Translations under genes and position numbers: made by a program
Shown here: one piece after another, positions 21,961 through 31,598 of the stretch
Layout of the letters: every line of letters begins with the position of its first letter
Position numbering within the stretch: the first letter of the stretch is position 1
The notes under the pieces: generated by a model
Databases searched by the model: none
What the model was told of the DNA's origin: nothing
Seen by the model: only the letters and a program-made list of their open reading frames with translations
DNA from: Serratia ficaria
Lineage (GTDB): Bacteria; Pseudomonadota; Gammaproteobacteria; Enterobacterales; Enterobacteriaceae
Reading direction: 5' to 3'
NCBI RefSeq assembly: GCF_900187015.1
Contig: NZ_LT906479.1
Location: 1,860,001 to 1,924,000 of the forward strand
Length of the DNA stretch: 64,000 nt

Positions 21961-22732
21961 AATTCATCGCCCGCTGCGACGCGGCTACCGAGGTCGGCGG
22001 CGACAATACCCGCTCCAGCACCTCGGCCTCCAGCTCGGCCAGCCTGGCCGAACCTTTGCGGCGTGGCCGCGGCAAATCGATCGCCAGATCCAGGCCGATG
22101 CGGCCTTCCTCAATCAGGATCACCCGGTCCGCCAACGCGATGGCTTCGCTCACGTCGTGGGTGACCAGCAACACGGTAAAGCCGTGCTGTTGCCACAGAT
22201 TTTCAATCAGCCCCTGCATCTCGATGCGAGTCAACGCATCCAGCGCGCCCAGCGGTTCGTCCAGCAGCAGCAGGCGGGGGCGGTGGATCAGCGCGCGGGC
22301 CAGCGCCACCCGCTGTTTTTGGCCGCCGGACAGCGCCGCCGGCCACTCGTTGGCCCGATCCGCCAGGCCGACGGCGTCCAGCGCCTGCAGGGCGTTATCG
22401 CGCCAATGACCGCGCAGGCCGAGGCCGACGTTGTCGATGACCTTTTTCCACGGCAGCAGACGCGCATCCTGAAACATCAGGCGAGTATCTTCTCTGGCGC
22501 TGCTGAGCGGGGCGTTGCCGGTCAGCAACGCGCCGCCGCTGGCGTTTTCCAGGCCGGCCATCAGGCGCAGCAGGGTGCTTTTGCCGCAGCCGCTGCGGCC
22601 GACCACCGCAACGAACTGCCCGGAGGTGATGCGCAGCTGGATATCGTCCAGCACGGTGCGGTTGCCGTAACGCTTGGCGATGGACTCCAGCGTTACCGGC
22701 GTGCCTTGCGAAATACGAGCGGGAAGGGTCAT
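21959..22732 (-). CDS. ssuB: Aliphatic sulfonate ABC transporter ATPase SsuB
   Basis: 257 residues. Walker [11 protein letters not shown]-loop near [11 protein letters not shown], signature LSGGQKQR, Walker B LLLLDEP and the switch His in VTHD are all present. It energises uptake of alkanesulfonates through SsuC with the SsuA binding protein when sulfate and cysteine are scarce. Last gene of ssuEADCB: its start overlaps the ssuC stop by 4 nt and the bidirectional terminator follows directly. Confidence 0.96.
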   Translation of the reverse strand: MTLPARISQGTPVTLESIAKRYGNRTVLDDIQLRITSGQFVAVVGRSGCGKSTLLRLMAGLENASGGALLTGNAPLSSAREDTRLMFQDARLLPWKKVIDNVGLGLRGHWRDNALQALDAVGLADRANEWPAALSGGQKQRVALARALIHRPRLLLLDEPLGALDALTRIEMQGLIENLWQQHGFTVLLVTHDVSEAIALADRVILIEEGRIGLDLAIDLPRPRRKGSARLAELEAEVLERVLSPPTSVAASQRAMN

Positions 22733-23523
22733 AACGCTTCTCCCTGTTTCAGTTGATAAGCCGGATGCCAGCGCAGCCAGACGCGCTCCAGCAGCTGCGC
22801 GCCGACGTCCGCCAGCTTGCCGAGCAGGGCGTACAGCACGATAGCCACCACCACGATATCGGTCTGCAGGAATTCACGGGCGTTCATCGCCAGGTAGCCG
22901 ATGCCCGAGTTGGCGGAAATGGTTTCGGCGACGATCAGCGTCAGCCACATAAAGCCGAGCGCGAAGCGCACCCCGACCATGATCGACGGCAACGCGCCCG
23001 GCAGCACCACCTGGGTAAACAGCCGGAAACCGCTCAGGCCATAGCTGCGCGCCATTTCCAGCAGGCCGCGATCGATATTCTTGATGCCGTGATAGGTATT
23101 GAGGTAGATCGGGAACAGCGTGCCGAGCGCCACCAGAAAGATCTTGGCGGATTCATCGATGCCGAACCACAGGATCACCAGCGGGATCAGCGCCAGATGC
23201 GGCACGTTGCGGATCATCTGCACCGAACTGTCGAGCAGGCGTTCGCCCCAGCGCGACAGCCCGGTAATAAAACCGAGGATCAGCCCGATGCTGCCGCCGA
23301 TGCTGAAACCGATCAGCGCGCGCCAGTTGCTGATGGTCAGGTGTTGCCACAGCTCGCCGCTTTTGGTCAGCGTCCAGAAGGCGGTCACCACCGCGCTGGG
23401 GGCCGGCAAAATGCGGTTGGACAACCAGCCCGCCTCCACGGAAATTTGCCAGATGACCACCAGCGCCACCGGCAGCGCCCAGGGCGCCAGCCGGTTCAGA
23501 ATACGTTGCGTGCCGTTTGCCAT
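22729..23523 (-). CDS. ssuC: Aliphatic sulfonate ABC transporter permease SsuC
   Basis: 264 residues from the ATG at 23523 ([19 protein letters not shown]), preceded by GAGGAGCAACGAT. The open frame continues upstream into ssuD but that part is Arg/Gly-rich shadow sequence. Five or six membrane segments are visible, with the permease EAA-type loop near [14 protein letters not shown]. It is the inner-membrane channel of the sulfonate importer. The start lies 12 nt inside the 3' end of ssuD, which suggests coupled translation. Confidence 0.95.
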   Translation of the reverse strand: MANGTQRILNRLAPWALPVALVVIWQISVEAGWLSNRILPAPSAVVTAFWTLTKSGELWQHLTISNWRALIGFSIGGSIGLILGFITGLSRWGERLLDSSVQMIRNVPHLALIPLVILWFGIDESAKIFLVALGTLFPIYLNTYHGIKNIDRGLLEMARSYGLSGFRLFTQVVLPGALPSIMVGVRFALGFMWLTLIVAETISANSGIGYLAMNAREFLQTDIVVVAIVLYALLGKLADVGAQLLERVWLRWHPAYQLKQGEAL

Positions 23524-23534
23524 ATCGTTGCTCC

Positions 23535-24680
23535 TCAGCTCTGTGACACTTTTTGCGGAACGTAAATATTGGCCACCACCTCGCCCTGGGGACGCAGCGG
23601 GCGCACCTGCGCCGGCGCGTTGTCCGCCAGGTCGAGATGCGGGAACAGCAGTTCGCCGACGCGGTAGGCCTCTTCCAGATGCGGATAACCGGAGAGAATA
23701 AAGGTGTCGATGCCCAGGTCGGCATATTCTTGCATCCGCGCCGCCACCGTCGGGCCGTCGCCCACCAGCGCGGTGCCGGCGCCGCCGCGCACCAGGCCGA
23801 CGCCGGCCCACAGGTTGGGGCTGATCTCCAGGTTGTCTTTTTTGCCGCCGTGCAGCTCGGCCATGCGCCGTTGCCCGACGGAATCGAAGCGCGCAAAGGC
23901 CTGCTGGGCGTTGGCGATGGTTTCATCGTCCAGGTTGGCGATCAGCCGGTCGGCGGCGCGCCAGGCTTCTTCGGTGGTTTCCCGCACGATCACGTGCAGG
24001 CGGATGCCGAAGCGCACCTGGCGGCCTTTGGCCGCCGCCTTGGCGCGCACCTCGGCGATCTTTTCCTTTACCTGCGCCGGCGGCTCGCCCCAGGTGAGGT
24101 ACATCTCTACCTGTTCGGCGGCCAGATCCTGCGCCGCGGCGGAGGATCCGCCGAAATAGAGCGGCGGCCGCGGCTGTTGCACCGGCGGGAACAGCAATTT
24201 GGCGCCTTTCACCTGGATATGCTTGCCGTGGAAATCGACGGTTTCCCCTTCCAGCACCCGACGCCAGACCTGCGTGAACTCCGCCGAGGCCTCATAGCGC
24301 TCCTCATGATTGAGGTGCAGCCCTTCCGCCGCCAGTTCTTCCGGATCGCCGCCGGTGACCAGGTTAAACAGCGCGCGGCCGTTGGACAGGCGGTCCAGCG
24401 TGGCGGCCTGACGCGCCGCCAGGGTTGGCGAGATGATGCCGGGCCGCAGCGCCACCAGGAATTTCAGCCGCTGGGTGACCGGGATAAGCGACGCGGCCAC
24501 CAGCCAGGAGTCTTCGCAGGAACGGCCGGTGGGGATCAGCACGCCGCCGAATCCCAGGCGGTCCGCCGCCTGGGCAATCTGTTGCAGATAACCGTGATCG
24601 ACGCTGCGCGCCCCTTCCGAACTGCCAAGGTAGTGGCCGTCGCCGTGGGTGGGCAAAAACCAGAAAACGTTAAGGCTCAT
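23535..24680 (-). CDS. ssuD: FMNH2-dependent alkanesulfonate monooxygenase SsuD
   Basis: 381 residues of the bacterial luciferase-like TIM-barrel family, starting [19 protein letters not shown], close to E. coli SsuD in length and N-terminus. It splits the C-S bond of alkanesulfonates to sulfite and an aldehyde using FMNH2 supplied by SsuE. The mobile-loop region ([14 protein letters not shown]) is conserved. The C-terminus ends [11 protein letters not shown]. It lies between ssuA and ssuC in the standard order. Confidence 0.96.
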   Translation of the reverse strand: MSLNVFWFLPTHGDGHYLGSSEGARSVDHGYLQQIAQAADRLGFGGVLIPTGRSCEDSWLVAASLIPVTQRLKFLVALRPGIISPTLAARQAATLDRLSNGRALFNLVTGGDPEELAAEGLHLNHEERYEASAEFTQVWRRVLEGETVDFHGKHIQVKGAKLLFPPVQQPRPPLYFGGSSAAAQDLAAEQVEMYLTWGEPPAQVKEKIAEVRAKAAAKGRQVRFGIRLHVIVRETTEEAWRAADRLIANLDDETIANAQQAFARFDSVGQRRMAELHGGKKDNLEISPNLWAGVGLVRGGAGTALVGDGPTVAARMQEYADLGIDTFILSGYPHLEEAYRVGELLFPHLDLADNAPAQVRPLRPQGEVVANIYVPQKVSQS

Positions 24681-24696
24681 CGTCAGTTCTCCAAAA

Positions 24697-25659
24697 TTAT
24701 TGTGCGCTCGGGCGCCAGATGCGTTGCGAAATGTCTACCTTTATCGGCACCAGGCGATTGGCGTAAAACAGGTCGGCGGTTTGCTGCTGGGCGGCGATGG
24801 TGTGCGCATCCAGCGGCTTGATGGCGGTCGGCGGTCGATGATCCAGATAGCTGGCGATCACCTTTTCCGGCAGCCCCATGGCGTTGGCCAGCAACGTAAC
24901 GCTCTGCGCGCGGTCGCTGCGGGTAAGCGCATCGGCCTGGCTCAGCACCTCCAGCACCTGCCGGATAAAGGCGCCGTTGGCTTCGGCATAAGGGCGCACC
25001 GCCAGATAGAAGGAACCGGTTTGATTCAGGTCGGTGCCGTCGCCGAGCACCCGCACGCCGCCCTGCAGCAGCGCGGCGGAATAGTAAGGATCCCAGATCG
25101 CCCAGGCATCGACGTTGCCCTGCTGAAACGCGGCGCGCGCGTCGGCCGGGGTCAGGTAGACCGCTTGGATGTCGGTGAATTTCAGCCCGGCTTTTTGCAG
25201 CGAGCGCAGCAGCAGGTTGTGCGAGCTGGAGCCTTTCTGGAAGGCGACCTTATGGCCTTTCAGCTCGGCGACGCTTTTTATCGGGCTGTTTTCCGGCACC
25301 AGGATCACCTCCGCCTTGGGTTTGGGCGGTTCAACGCCGACATACAGCAGATCGGCGCCGGCGGCCTGGGCGAAGATCGGCGGAATATCGCCGGTGCTGC
25401 CCAGATCGATGCTGCCGACGTTCAGCGCTTCCAGCATCTGCGGACCGGCCGGGAATTCGACCCAGCTGATTTTGGTGGCGGGAAAACGCTTCTCCAGCAG
25501 CTGGTGGCTTTTCGCCAGCACCAGGCTGACCGATCCTTTTTGGTAGCCGATACGGAACCGGGCCGGATCCTGCGCGCTGGCGGCATTGGCCCAGGCCAGC
25601 GACAGCAGGCCCATCAGGGTGGCGGCGCCAAACCAGCGCCGCAGAACAGATCGCTTCAT
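24697..25659 (-). CDS. ssuA: Sulfonate-binding periplasmic protein SsuA
   Basis: 320 residues with a Sec signal peptide (about 1-29, [19 protein letters not shown] to ANAASAQ). It then shows the NMT1/SsuA binding-protein fold ([24 protein letters not shown]). It binds alkanesulfonates in the periplasm and delivers them to SsuBC. It lies 24 nt after ssuE and 16 nt before ssuD on the minus strand, inside the operon. Confidence 0.95.
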   Translation of the reverse strand: MKRSVLRRWFGAATLMGLLSLAWANAASAQDPARFRIGYQKGSVSLVLAKSHQLLEKRFPATKISWVEFPAGPQMLEALNVGSIDLGSTGDIPPIFAQAAGADLLYVGVEPPKPKAEVILVPENSPIKSVAELKGHKVAFQKGSSSHNLLLRSLQKAGLKFTDIQAVYLTPADARAAFQQGNVDAWAIWDPYYSAALLQGGVRVLGDGTDLNQTGSFYLAVRPYAEANGAFIRQVLEVLSQADALTRSDRAQSVTLLANAMGLPEKVIASYLDHRPPTAIKPLDAHTIAAQQQTADLFYANRLVPIKVDISQRIWRPSAQ

Positions 25660-25683
25660 ATTGAGGTCCTTTTCCGGAGTGCT

Positions 25684-26262
25684 TCAGGCGGTCTGTCGGG
25701 TCGACAGGGGCAGGGTTACCCTCAGAGAGGGCGGCTTGCGGCGGCCGAGCGCCAGGTAGAAACTCTCCAGCGCCTCCTCCAGCCGCCCGGCGACGCCGTC
25801 CGACAGGGTGACGTCTTCGCCGTTGAGCTGCACCTGGCTGTCGTCGGCGAAGACGCCGTGCAGCACTTCCTGCGCCTTCAGCGCCGCCAGCACCGGCTTC
25901 AGGGCGTAGTCCACCGCCAGCATGTGCCCGACGGAACCGCCGGTGGCCAGGGGCAGCACCACCTTGTGGTCCAGCGCGCGTTCCGGCAGCAGATCCAGCA
26001 GGGTCTTCAAGGCGCCGGAAAATGAAGCCTTATATACCGGGGTGGAAATCAGCAGGCCGTCCGCCTGCGCCAGCTGCTCGGTGAAGGCTTTGATCGCCGG
26101 GCTGTTAAAATTGGCGTACAGCAGGTCTTCGGCATCGAAATCGTGCAGGGTATAGGCGATCACCTCTACGCCTTGCTGCCGCAGCCAGTTCTGGCTCAGG
26201 GTAAGCAGGCCCGCCGAGCGTGATGGGATGCGTGGGCTGCCGGCCAGTGATATAACGCGCAT
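25684..26262 (-). CDS. ssuE: NADPH-dependent FMN reductase SsuE
   Basis: 192 residues from the ATG at 26262 ([18 protein letters not shown]). GGAG five bases upstream decides this start; a GTG two codons earlier is possible but would collide with the ribosome-binding site. The flavodoxin-like phosphate loop SPRIPSRS and the [13 protein letters not shown] segment identify the NADPH:FMN reductase that feeds FMNH2 to SsuD. First gene of the operon. The C-terminal tail is diverged from E. coli. Confidence 0.94.
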   Translation of the reverse strand: MRVISLAGSPRIPSRSAGLLTLSQNWLRQQGVEVIAYTLHDFDAEDLLYANFNSPAIKAFTEQLAQADGLLISTPVYKASFSGALKTLLDLLPERALDHKVVLPLATGGSVGHMLAVDYALKPVLAALKAQEVLHGVFADDSQVQLNGEDVTLSDGVAGRLEEALESFYLALGRRKPPSLRVTLPLSTRQTA

Positions 26263-26268
26263 TGCCAC

Positions 26269-26410
26269 TCCTTATAACTAAATGTTAGGTTTAATTAGAA
26301 AATGAACGGGAAGTGTTTTAAAGCTAACAGCAAAGGGGCGGGTTTCTTAAATCTCATTTTTTGATTTTGTTATGCGTAAAAGCGGATTTGCGGCGTTTTC
26401 CCTCGGCGCC
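26269..26410 (-). promoter_or_regulatory. ssu operon control region
   Basis: The part of the ssuE-pyrD gap nearest ssuE is strongly AT-rich on the minus strand (ATAACAAAATCAAAAAATGAG and a TTTTCTAATTAAACC stretch). This is the kind of sequence bound by the LysR regulators Cbl and CysB at ssu promoters in E. coli. No single site can be assigned by eye. Confidence 0.4.
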
Positions 26411-26426
26411 AAGAAAACGATTGCGT
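26411..26426. promoter_or_regulatory. PurR-like operator upstream of pyrD
   Basis: AAGAAAACGATTGCGT matches the PurR consensus ACGCAAACGTTTGCGT at 13 of 16 positions, including the central CG and the whole TTGCGT half. It lies about 45 nt upstream of the pyrD -35 element, a location consistent with purine repression of pyrD in E. coli. Confidence 0.7.
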
Positions 26427-26454
26427 AAAAAGGCCTTTTTTTGCCTTTAATCAA

Positions 26455-26505
26455 TTCCAATTGGTCGGGGGATGCCGGATAATACGCCCCCGGTTTGCAA
26501 CCGGG
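26455..26505 (+). promoter_or_regulatory. pyrD promoter with start-site-switching leader hairpin
   Basis: TTCCAA (26455-26460) and GATAAT (26478-26483) stand 17 nt apart. The expected start zone falls on a C-run followed by GG (26487-26493). The same bases begin a perfect 7-bp hairpin, CCCGGTT (26489-26495) with AACCGGG (26499-26505), ending six bases before the AGGAG ribosome-binding site. This is the arrangement known for pyrC and pyrD of enterobacteria: with high CTP transcripts start at C and fold, and with low CTP they start at G and translate well. Confidence 0.7.
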
Positions 26506-26520
26506 AAATCAGGAGAGTCC

Positions 26521-27531
26521 ATGTACTACCCCATCATCAGGAAAGCGTTGTTCCAGCTCGATCCCGAGCGCGCGCATGAATTGACCTTTCGTCAGCTTCG
26601 CCGTGTAACCGGCACCCCGTTAGAGTTTCTTGTCCGCCAGTCGGTGCCGACCAAGCCGGTCAGCTGCATGGGGCTGTCGTTTAAAAACCCGTTGGGATTG
26701 GCCGCCGGTCTGGATAAAGACGGCGAGTGCATCGACGCGTTCGGCGCCATGGGTTTCGGCCATGTCGAGGTGGGCACCGTGACCCCGCGCCCGCAGCCGG
26801 GCAACGACAAGCCGCGCCTGTTCCGGGTGGTGGAGGCCGAGGGGCTGATCAACCGCATGGGCTTTAATAACCACGGCGTGGATAATCTGGTTGAAAACGT
26901 TAAGAAATCCCATTTCGGCGGCATTCTTGGGATCAATATCGGCAAGAATAAGGACACCCCGGTTGAACAGGGGAAAGACGATTATCTGATCTGCATGGAT
27001 AAAGTTTATCCGTATGCCGGTTATATCGCGATTAACATTTCGTCACCAAATACGCCGGGGTTACGATCCTTGCAGTATGGCGAAGCGCTGGACGATCTTT
27101 TAGCGGCGATTAAAAATAAGCAGCAGGAATTACATGCGCGCCATCACAAATATGTGCCGGTGGCGGTAAAGATCGCGCCGGATCTTTCTGAAGAAGAATT
27201 GATCCAAATTGCCGATAGCCTGGTGCGTCATAATATCGACGGGGTGATCGCCACCAATACCACATTGGATCGTAAACTGATCCAGGGATTAAATTACTGC
27301 GAGCAAACGGGTGGCCTCAGCGGGCGTCCGCTGCAGTCGCGCAGCACCGAAGTGATCCGTCGCCTGTCGACCGAGCTGCAAGGGCACCTGCCGATTATTG
27401 GCGTGGGCGGGGTGGATTCGCTGACGGCGGCGCGTGAAAAAATGGCGGCCGGCGCCAGCCTGGTGCAAATTTATTCCGGATTTATCTTCCACGGCCCGCG
27501 CCTGATTAAAGATATCGTTACCCATATCTAA
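26521..27531 (+). CDS. pyrD: Dihydroorotate dehydrogenase (quinone), class 2
   Basis: 336 residues from the ATG at 26521 ([20 protein letters not shown]), the E. coli length, with AGGAGAGTCC in front. The N-terminal helical extension that binds membrane and quinone marks class 2. Catalytic Ser is in [13 protein letters not shown], and FMN-phosphate residues are near [19 protein letters not shown]. It oxidises dihydroorotate to orotate at the inner face of the membrane in pyrimidine synthesis. Transcribed away from ssu under its own regulated promoter. Confidence 0.97.
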   Translation: MYYPIIRKALFQLDPERAHELTFRQLRRVTGTPLEFLVRQSVPTKPVSCMGLSFKNPLGLAAGLDKDGECIDAFGAMGFGHVEVGTVTPRPQPGNDKPRLFRVVEAEGLINRMGFNNHGVDNLVENVKKSHFGGILGINIGKNKDTPVEQGKDDYLICMDKVYPYAGYIAINISSPNTPGLRSLQYGEALDDLLAAIKNKQQELHARHHKYVPVAVKIAPDLSEEELIQIADSLVRHNIDGVIATNTTLDRKLIQGLNYCEQTGGLSGRPLQSRSTEVIRRLSTELQGHLPIIGVGGVDSLTAAREKMAAGASLVQIYSGFIFHGPRLIKDIVTHI

Positions 27532-27552
27532 TATTTTTTCTTTCATTTTATG

Positions 27553-27577
27553 TCGGGGGTTTATTTCTTCCCCCGGC
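27553..27577 (+). terminator. Possible terminator of pyrD
   Basis: CGGGGG (27554-27559) pairs with CCCCCG (27570-27575) around a T-rich loop. The following sequence is only moderately T-rich, so this is a weak terminator candidate. Confidence 0.45.
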
Positions 27578-27707
27578 TCGTCTATATTTTGTTCGTTAGC
27601 ATAAATATCGTTCGCGGAATTATCCGATGTTTAAGCGACTTTATCGGTGATAAAATCACCTTTTGGGGTAAATACGGCGTTGGCATAGGCAGCGAGAAGG
27701 ATAAGAG

Positions 27708-28259
27708 ATGAAGATAAAACCTGACGATAATTGGCGTTGGTATTTTGACGCCGAACACGATCGGCTAATGCTGGATTTAGCTAATGGTATGATCTTTCGC
27801 TCGCGTTTTCCGGCCAAAATGTTAACCCCGGACGCCTTTGACGAATGCGCTTTTTGCGTCGACGACGCCGCGCTGTATTTCACCTATGAAGAACAGTGCA
27901 AACAGGTCAAGCTCAGCCATGAACAGCGCGCCGAGCTGGTGTTGAATGCCTTGGTCGCCTACCGTTTCCTGAAACCGCTGATGCCGAAAAGCTGGCACTT
28001 CTCGCAGCAGCATTATCCGCTGCAGCCGAAGAACGGCGAGCTGGCGGCGGTGAAGGTGATGGAAAGCGGCGTTGAAGCCCGCCTGCTGGTGGTGGAGGCC
28101 GGCGATAACGCCAGCCTGTGCCTGCTGGCGCAGAACCAACTGTCGGTCGCCGGCCGCACCATGGTGCTGGGCGACGCGATTAAGGTGATGCACGATCGGC
28201 TGAAGCCTTGTGCGCAGGACGAATCTTCCACCCCGGCGGCCTACGACCGGGCGGTATAA
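27708..28259 (+). CDS. zapC: Cell division protein ZapC
   Basis: 183 residues starting [22 protein letters not shown], matching the N-terminus of E. coli ZapC (YcbW, 180 residues). ZapC is a cytoplasmic FtsZ-associated protein that promotes lateral bundling of protofilaments and stabilises the Z-ring. No signal peptide or membrane segment. It ends 6 nt before the stop codon of convergent ycbX. Confidence 0.92.
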   Translation: MKIKPDDNWRWYFDAEHDRLMLDLANGMIFRSRFPAKMLTPDAFDECAFCVDDAALYFTYEEQCKQVKLSHEQRAELVLNALVAYRFLKPLMPKSWHFSQQHYPLQPKNGELAAVKVMESGVEARLLVVEAGDNASLCLLAQNQLSVAGRTMVLGDAIKVMHDRLKPCAQDESSTPAAYDRAV

Positions 28260-28265
28260 GCCCGG

Positions 28266-29369
28266 TTACGCCAGCGTCAAATCGCTTTTCGGAATACAGC
28301 TGCAGCAAAGAATGGTGCCGTCTTCGGCCACCGCGCTTTTCTTCAGCGGCGCGACTTCGCCGCTGACCAGGGTAATACGGCAGCTGCCGCAGATGCCGGC
28401 CCGGCAGGAATAGGGCACGCGAATTCCCTGCTGCTCCAGCTGCTCGAGCAATATTTGCTGGTTATTGCCGGTAAACACCTTCCCTTCATATTCGATGGTC
28501 ACGCCCTGCGCGCTGTCCTGCGGCGCCGCTACGCTCTCCACCACCGTGCCGGCGCCATACGGGCGCGGCGGCTTGGTCGACAGCACTTCCACCGCATCGC
28601 CAACGCGAATAATGCCGCTGTTGCGCGCAATCATGTTTTGGCCGAAGTCGATGTCGCCGTTATCGGCGGTGCGGAATTTCTGCAGCGTGCTCAGCGGCTC
28701 ACCGCTCGGGTGTTTGCGGCCTCGCTCGGTGCTGACGGTGGTCAGCACGCAGCGGCTGCAGGGTTTCACCAGATCGAACATCACATCGCCGACGCGGATC
28801 ACCTGCCAGCCGTCTTCGGCCCAGGCGCCGGCGCCGGTGACCACCAGATTGGGGCGGAACTGCTCCAGCTTGATGCTGCCGGGGCAGCGCCGCTGCAGAT
28901 CGTTGAACGAAGCCTGGTTAATCAGCAGATAAGGATAGCCATCGGCGAACGACAGCGGAATGGCCGGATGTTTTTTTACCCGGCGGGTGAGTTCCGGCCC
29001 CAGCCAGCGCAGCTGCACGTCGCGCTGGAAATAGCCGCTTAGCCAGCGGTTAATCTCCGCCGGCGCAATCAGCGCGGTGAAATGGTTGCCCCACACTTCG
29101 GTAGGCTGCGCTTCGGCGGCGAAATCGCTAAAGCGGATAGCGGCGCTTTCGCCGTCCGGGGCGGTGAGAAACAGGCCGTCCGCCAGCAGCGCCGGAGTGA
29201 ACAGCACCATCTGCGGATATTGGCGCGCGGTAATAAAGGTGCCATCCGGTTCGGTGATCATAAAGGTGCGATCGAAGGCCAGGCCGCTGCTGGAGACCTG
29301 GGCATGGGAAAGCTGCAAACCCCGCAGCGATTTAACCGGATGAACGTAGAGTCTGGAAAGCGTGATCAC
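28266..29369 (-). CDS. ycbX: MOSC-domain molybdenum enzyme with C-terminal 2Fe-2S ferredoxin (YcbX)
   Basis: 367 residues. N-terminal MOSC-N beta-barrel ([17 protein letters not shown]), MOSC domain with the conserved Cys in [10 protein letters not shown] that should bind the molybdenum cofactor, and a C-terminal plant-type ferredoxin with CRAGICGSC plus a later CCSC. E. coli YcbX reduces N-hydroxylated base analogues such as 6-hydroxylaminopurine with electrons from CysJ. Convergent with zapC and divergent from rlmKL. Confidence 0.93.
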   Translation of the reverse strand: MITLSRLYVHPVKSLRGLQLSHAQVSSSGLAFDRTFMITEPDGTFITARQYPQMVLFTPALLADGLFLTAPDGESAAIRFSDFAAEAQPTEVWGNHFTALIAPAEINRWLSGYFQRDVQLRWLGPELTRRVKKHPAIPLSFADGYPYLLINQASFNDLQRRCPGSIKLEQFRPNLVVTGAGAWAEDGWQVIRVGDVMFDLVKPCSRCVLTTVSTERGRKHPSGEPLSTLQKFRTADNGDIDFGQNMIARNSGIIRVGDAVEVLSTKPPRPYGAGTVVESVAAPQDSAQGVTIEYEGKVFTGNNQQILLEQLEQQGIRVPYSCRAGICGSCRITLVSGEVAPLKKSAVAEDGTILCCSCIPKSDLTLA

Positions 29370-29472
29370 CCTTATCTCCGTGCGATTATTAAATAGAAGG
29401 GAGCAACTTTATGACAAGCGGTCTGGATTAGCTATAATGCGCAACAATTTTCTTTTTGGTGATAAGTACGAT

Positions 29473-31593
29473 ATGAACTCTCTGTTTGCCAGCACGGCGC
29501 GTGGACTGGAAGAACTGTTAAAAAGCGAGCTGGAAGCGCTGGGCGCCCACGACTGCAAAGTGGTGCAGGGTGGGGTACATTTTCAGGGTGACGATCGTCT
29601 TCTGTACCAAAGCCTGCTGTGGAGCCGCCTGGCCTCGCGCATTCTGCTGCCGCTGAACGAATTCCGCGTGCACAGCGATCTGGATCTGTACCTCGGCGTG
29701 CAGGCGATTGACTGGACCAGCATCTTCGGGGTGGATAAAACCTTCGCCGTGCATTTCAGCGGCGTCAATGAAGAGATCCGCAACAGCCAATACGGCGCGC
29801 TGAAGGTGAAAGACGCCATCGTCGACAGCTTCACCCGCAAAATCGATCGGCGCCCGACGGTCGCCAAGCAACAGCCCGACATTCGCGTCAACGTGTTCCT
29901 GCAGCGCGATATGGCCAGCGTGGCGCTGGATCTGAGCGGCGAAGGCCTGCATCAGCGCGGTTACCGCGATCTGACCGGCCAGGCGCCGCTGAAGGAAAAC
30001 CTGGCGGCGGCCATCGTGCAGCGTTCCGGCTGGCAGCCGGGCACGCCGATGCTCGATCCGATGTGCGGTTCCGGCACCTTGTTGATCGAAGCGGCGATGA
30101 TCGCCGCCGATCGCGCGCCGGGTCTGCACCGTCAGCACTGGGGCTTCAGCGCCTGGAACGGCCACAACGCCGACCTGTGGCGCGAATTGACCACCGAAGC
30201 GCAGGTGCGCGCTCGTCGCGGCCTGCAGGAAACCCCTTCGCGCTTCTTCGGCTCCGACATCGATCGCCGGGTGATCGAAATGGCGCGCGGCAACGCCCGC
30301 CGCGCCGGCATTGCCGAACTGATCACCTTCAACGTCAATGACGTCAGCAAATTGACCAATCCGCTGCCGGAAGGCCCGACCGGCACCGTGGTCAGCAACC
30401 CGCCGTACGGCGAGCGCCTGGAAAGCGAACCGGCGCTGATTGCGCTGCATAACATGCTGGGCCGCATCATGAAGAGCGCCTTCGGCGGCTGGCAGCTGTC
30501 GCTGTTCAGCGCTTCACCGGAGCTGCTGAGCTGCCTGCAGCTGCGCGCCGAGCGGCAGTTCAAGGCTAAAAACGGCCCGCTGGATTGCGTGCAGAAAAAC
30601 TACCAGCTGGCGGCGAACCCGGCCGGCGCCGGCGGCGTGCAGGTGGCGGAAGATTTCGCCAACCGCCTGCGCAAAAACCTGAAGAAGCTCGACAAATGGG
30701 CGAAGCAGCAGGGCATTGAATGCTACCGCTTGTATGACGCCGATCTGCCAGAATACAACGTGGCGGTCGATCGCTACGGCAGCAAGGTGGTGGTGCAGGA
30801 ATACGCGCCGCCGAAAACCGTCGATGCGCAGAAGGCGCGTCAGCGTTTGTTCGACGTGATCAACGCTACGCTGGCGGTGCTGGAATTGCCGTCCAATCAG
30901 CTGATCCTGAAGACCCGCGAGCGGCAGAAGGGTAAAAACCAGTACGAGAAGCTGGCGCAGAAGGGCGAATTCCTGCTGGTGGAAGAGTTCAACGCCAAGC
31001 TGTGGGTCAACCTGACCGACTATCTCGACACCGGGCTGTTCCTCGATCACCGCATCGCGCGCCGCATGTTGGGTGAGATGAGCAAGGGCAAGGACTTCCT
31101 CAACCTGTTCGCCTATACCGGCACCGCCAGCGTGCACGCCGGGCTGGGCGGCGCGCGCAGCACCACTACGGTGGATATGTCGCGCACCTATCTGGAGTGG
31201 GCGGAGAAAAACCTGCGCGCCAACGGCCTGACCGGCCGTCAGCACCGCCTGATCCAGGCCGATTGCCTGTCGTGGCTGAGCAATGCCGATGAGCAGTTCG
31301 ACGTGATCTTTATCGATCCGCCGACCTTCTCCAACTCCAAGCGAATGGAAAACAGCTTTGACGTGCAGCGCGATCATCTGGCGCTGATGAAAGATTTGAA
31401 ACGGTTGCTGCGCCGCAACGGGACCATCATGTTCTCGAACAACAAGCGCGGTTTCCAGATGGATCTGGCCGGTCTGAGCGAGCTGGGTCTGGAGGCGAAA
31501 GAGATCACCGCCCAGACGCTGTCGCAGGACTTTGCCCGTAACCGTCAGATTCATAACTGCTGGCTGGTCACCCACGCCGGCGAAGGAAAATAA
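29473..31593 (+). CDS. rlmL: Bifunctional 23S rRNA methyltransferase RlmKL
   Basis: 706 residues from the ATG at 29473 ([20 protein letters not shown]); the frame is open further upstream but this is the conserved start. Domains in order: THUMP (about 43-155), the RlmL methyltransferase with DPMCGSGT and NPPYGER, and the C-terminal RlmK methyltransferase with [11 protein letters not shown]. RlmL makes m2G2445 and RlmK makes m7G2069 in 23S rRNA, with the fusion acting on helix 74 during 50S assembly. The uup start is 6 nt downstream. Confidence 0.97.
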   Translation: MNSLFASTARGLEELLKSELEALGAHDCKVVQGGVHFQGDDRLLYQSLLWSRLASRILLPLNEFRVHSDLDLYLGVQAIDWTSIFGVDKTFAVHFSGVNEEIRNSQYGALKVKDAIVDSFTRKIDRRPTVAKQQPDIRVNVFLQRDMASVALDLSGEGLHQRGYRDLTGQAPLKENLAAAIVQRSGWQPGTPMLDPMCGSGTLLIEAAMIAADRAPGLHRQHWGFSAWNGHNADLWRELTTEAQVRARRGLQETPSRFFGSDIDRRVIEMARGNARRAGIAELITFNVNDVSKLTNPLPEGPTGTVVSNPPYGERLESEPALIALHNMLGRIMKSAFGGWQLSLFSASPELLSCLQLRAERQFKAKNGPLDCVQKNYQLAANPAGAGGVQVAEDFANRLRKNLKKLDKWAKQQGIECYRLYDADLPEYNVAVDRYGSKVVVQEYAPPKTVDAQKARQRLFDVINATLAVLELPSNQLILKTRERQKGKNQYEKLAQKGEFLLVEEFNAKLWVNLTDYLDTGLFLDHRIARRMLGEMSKGKDFLNLFAYTGTASVHAGLGGARSTTTVDMSRTYLEWAEKNLRANGLTGRQHRLIQADCLSWLSNADEQFDVIFIDPPTFSNSKRMENSFDVQRDHLALMKDLKRLLRRNGTIMFSNNKRGFQMDLAGLSELGLEAKEITAQTLSQDFARNRQIHNCWLVTHAGEGK

Positions 31594-31598
31594 TTACT

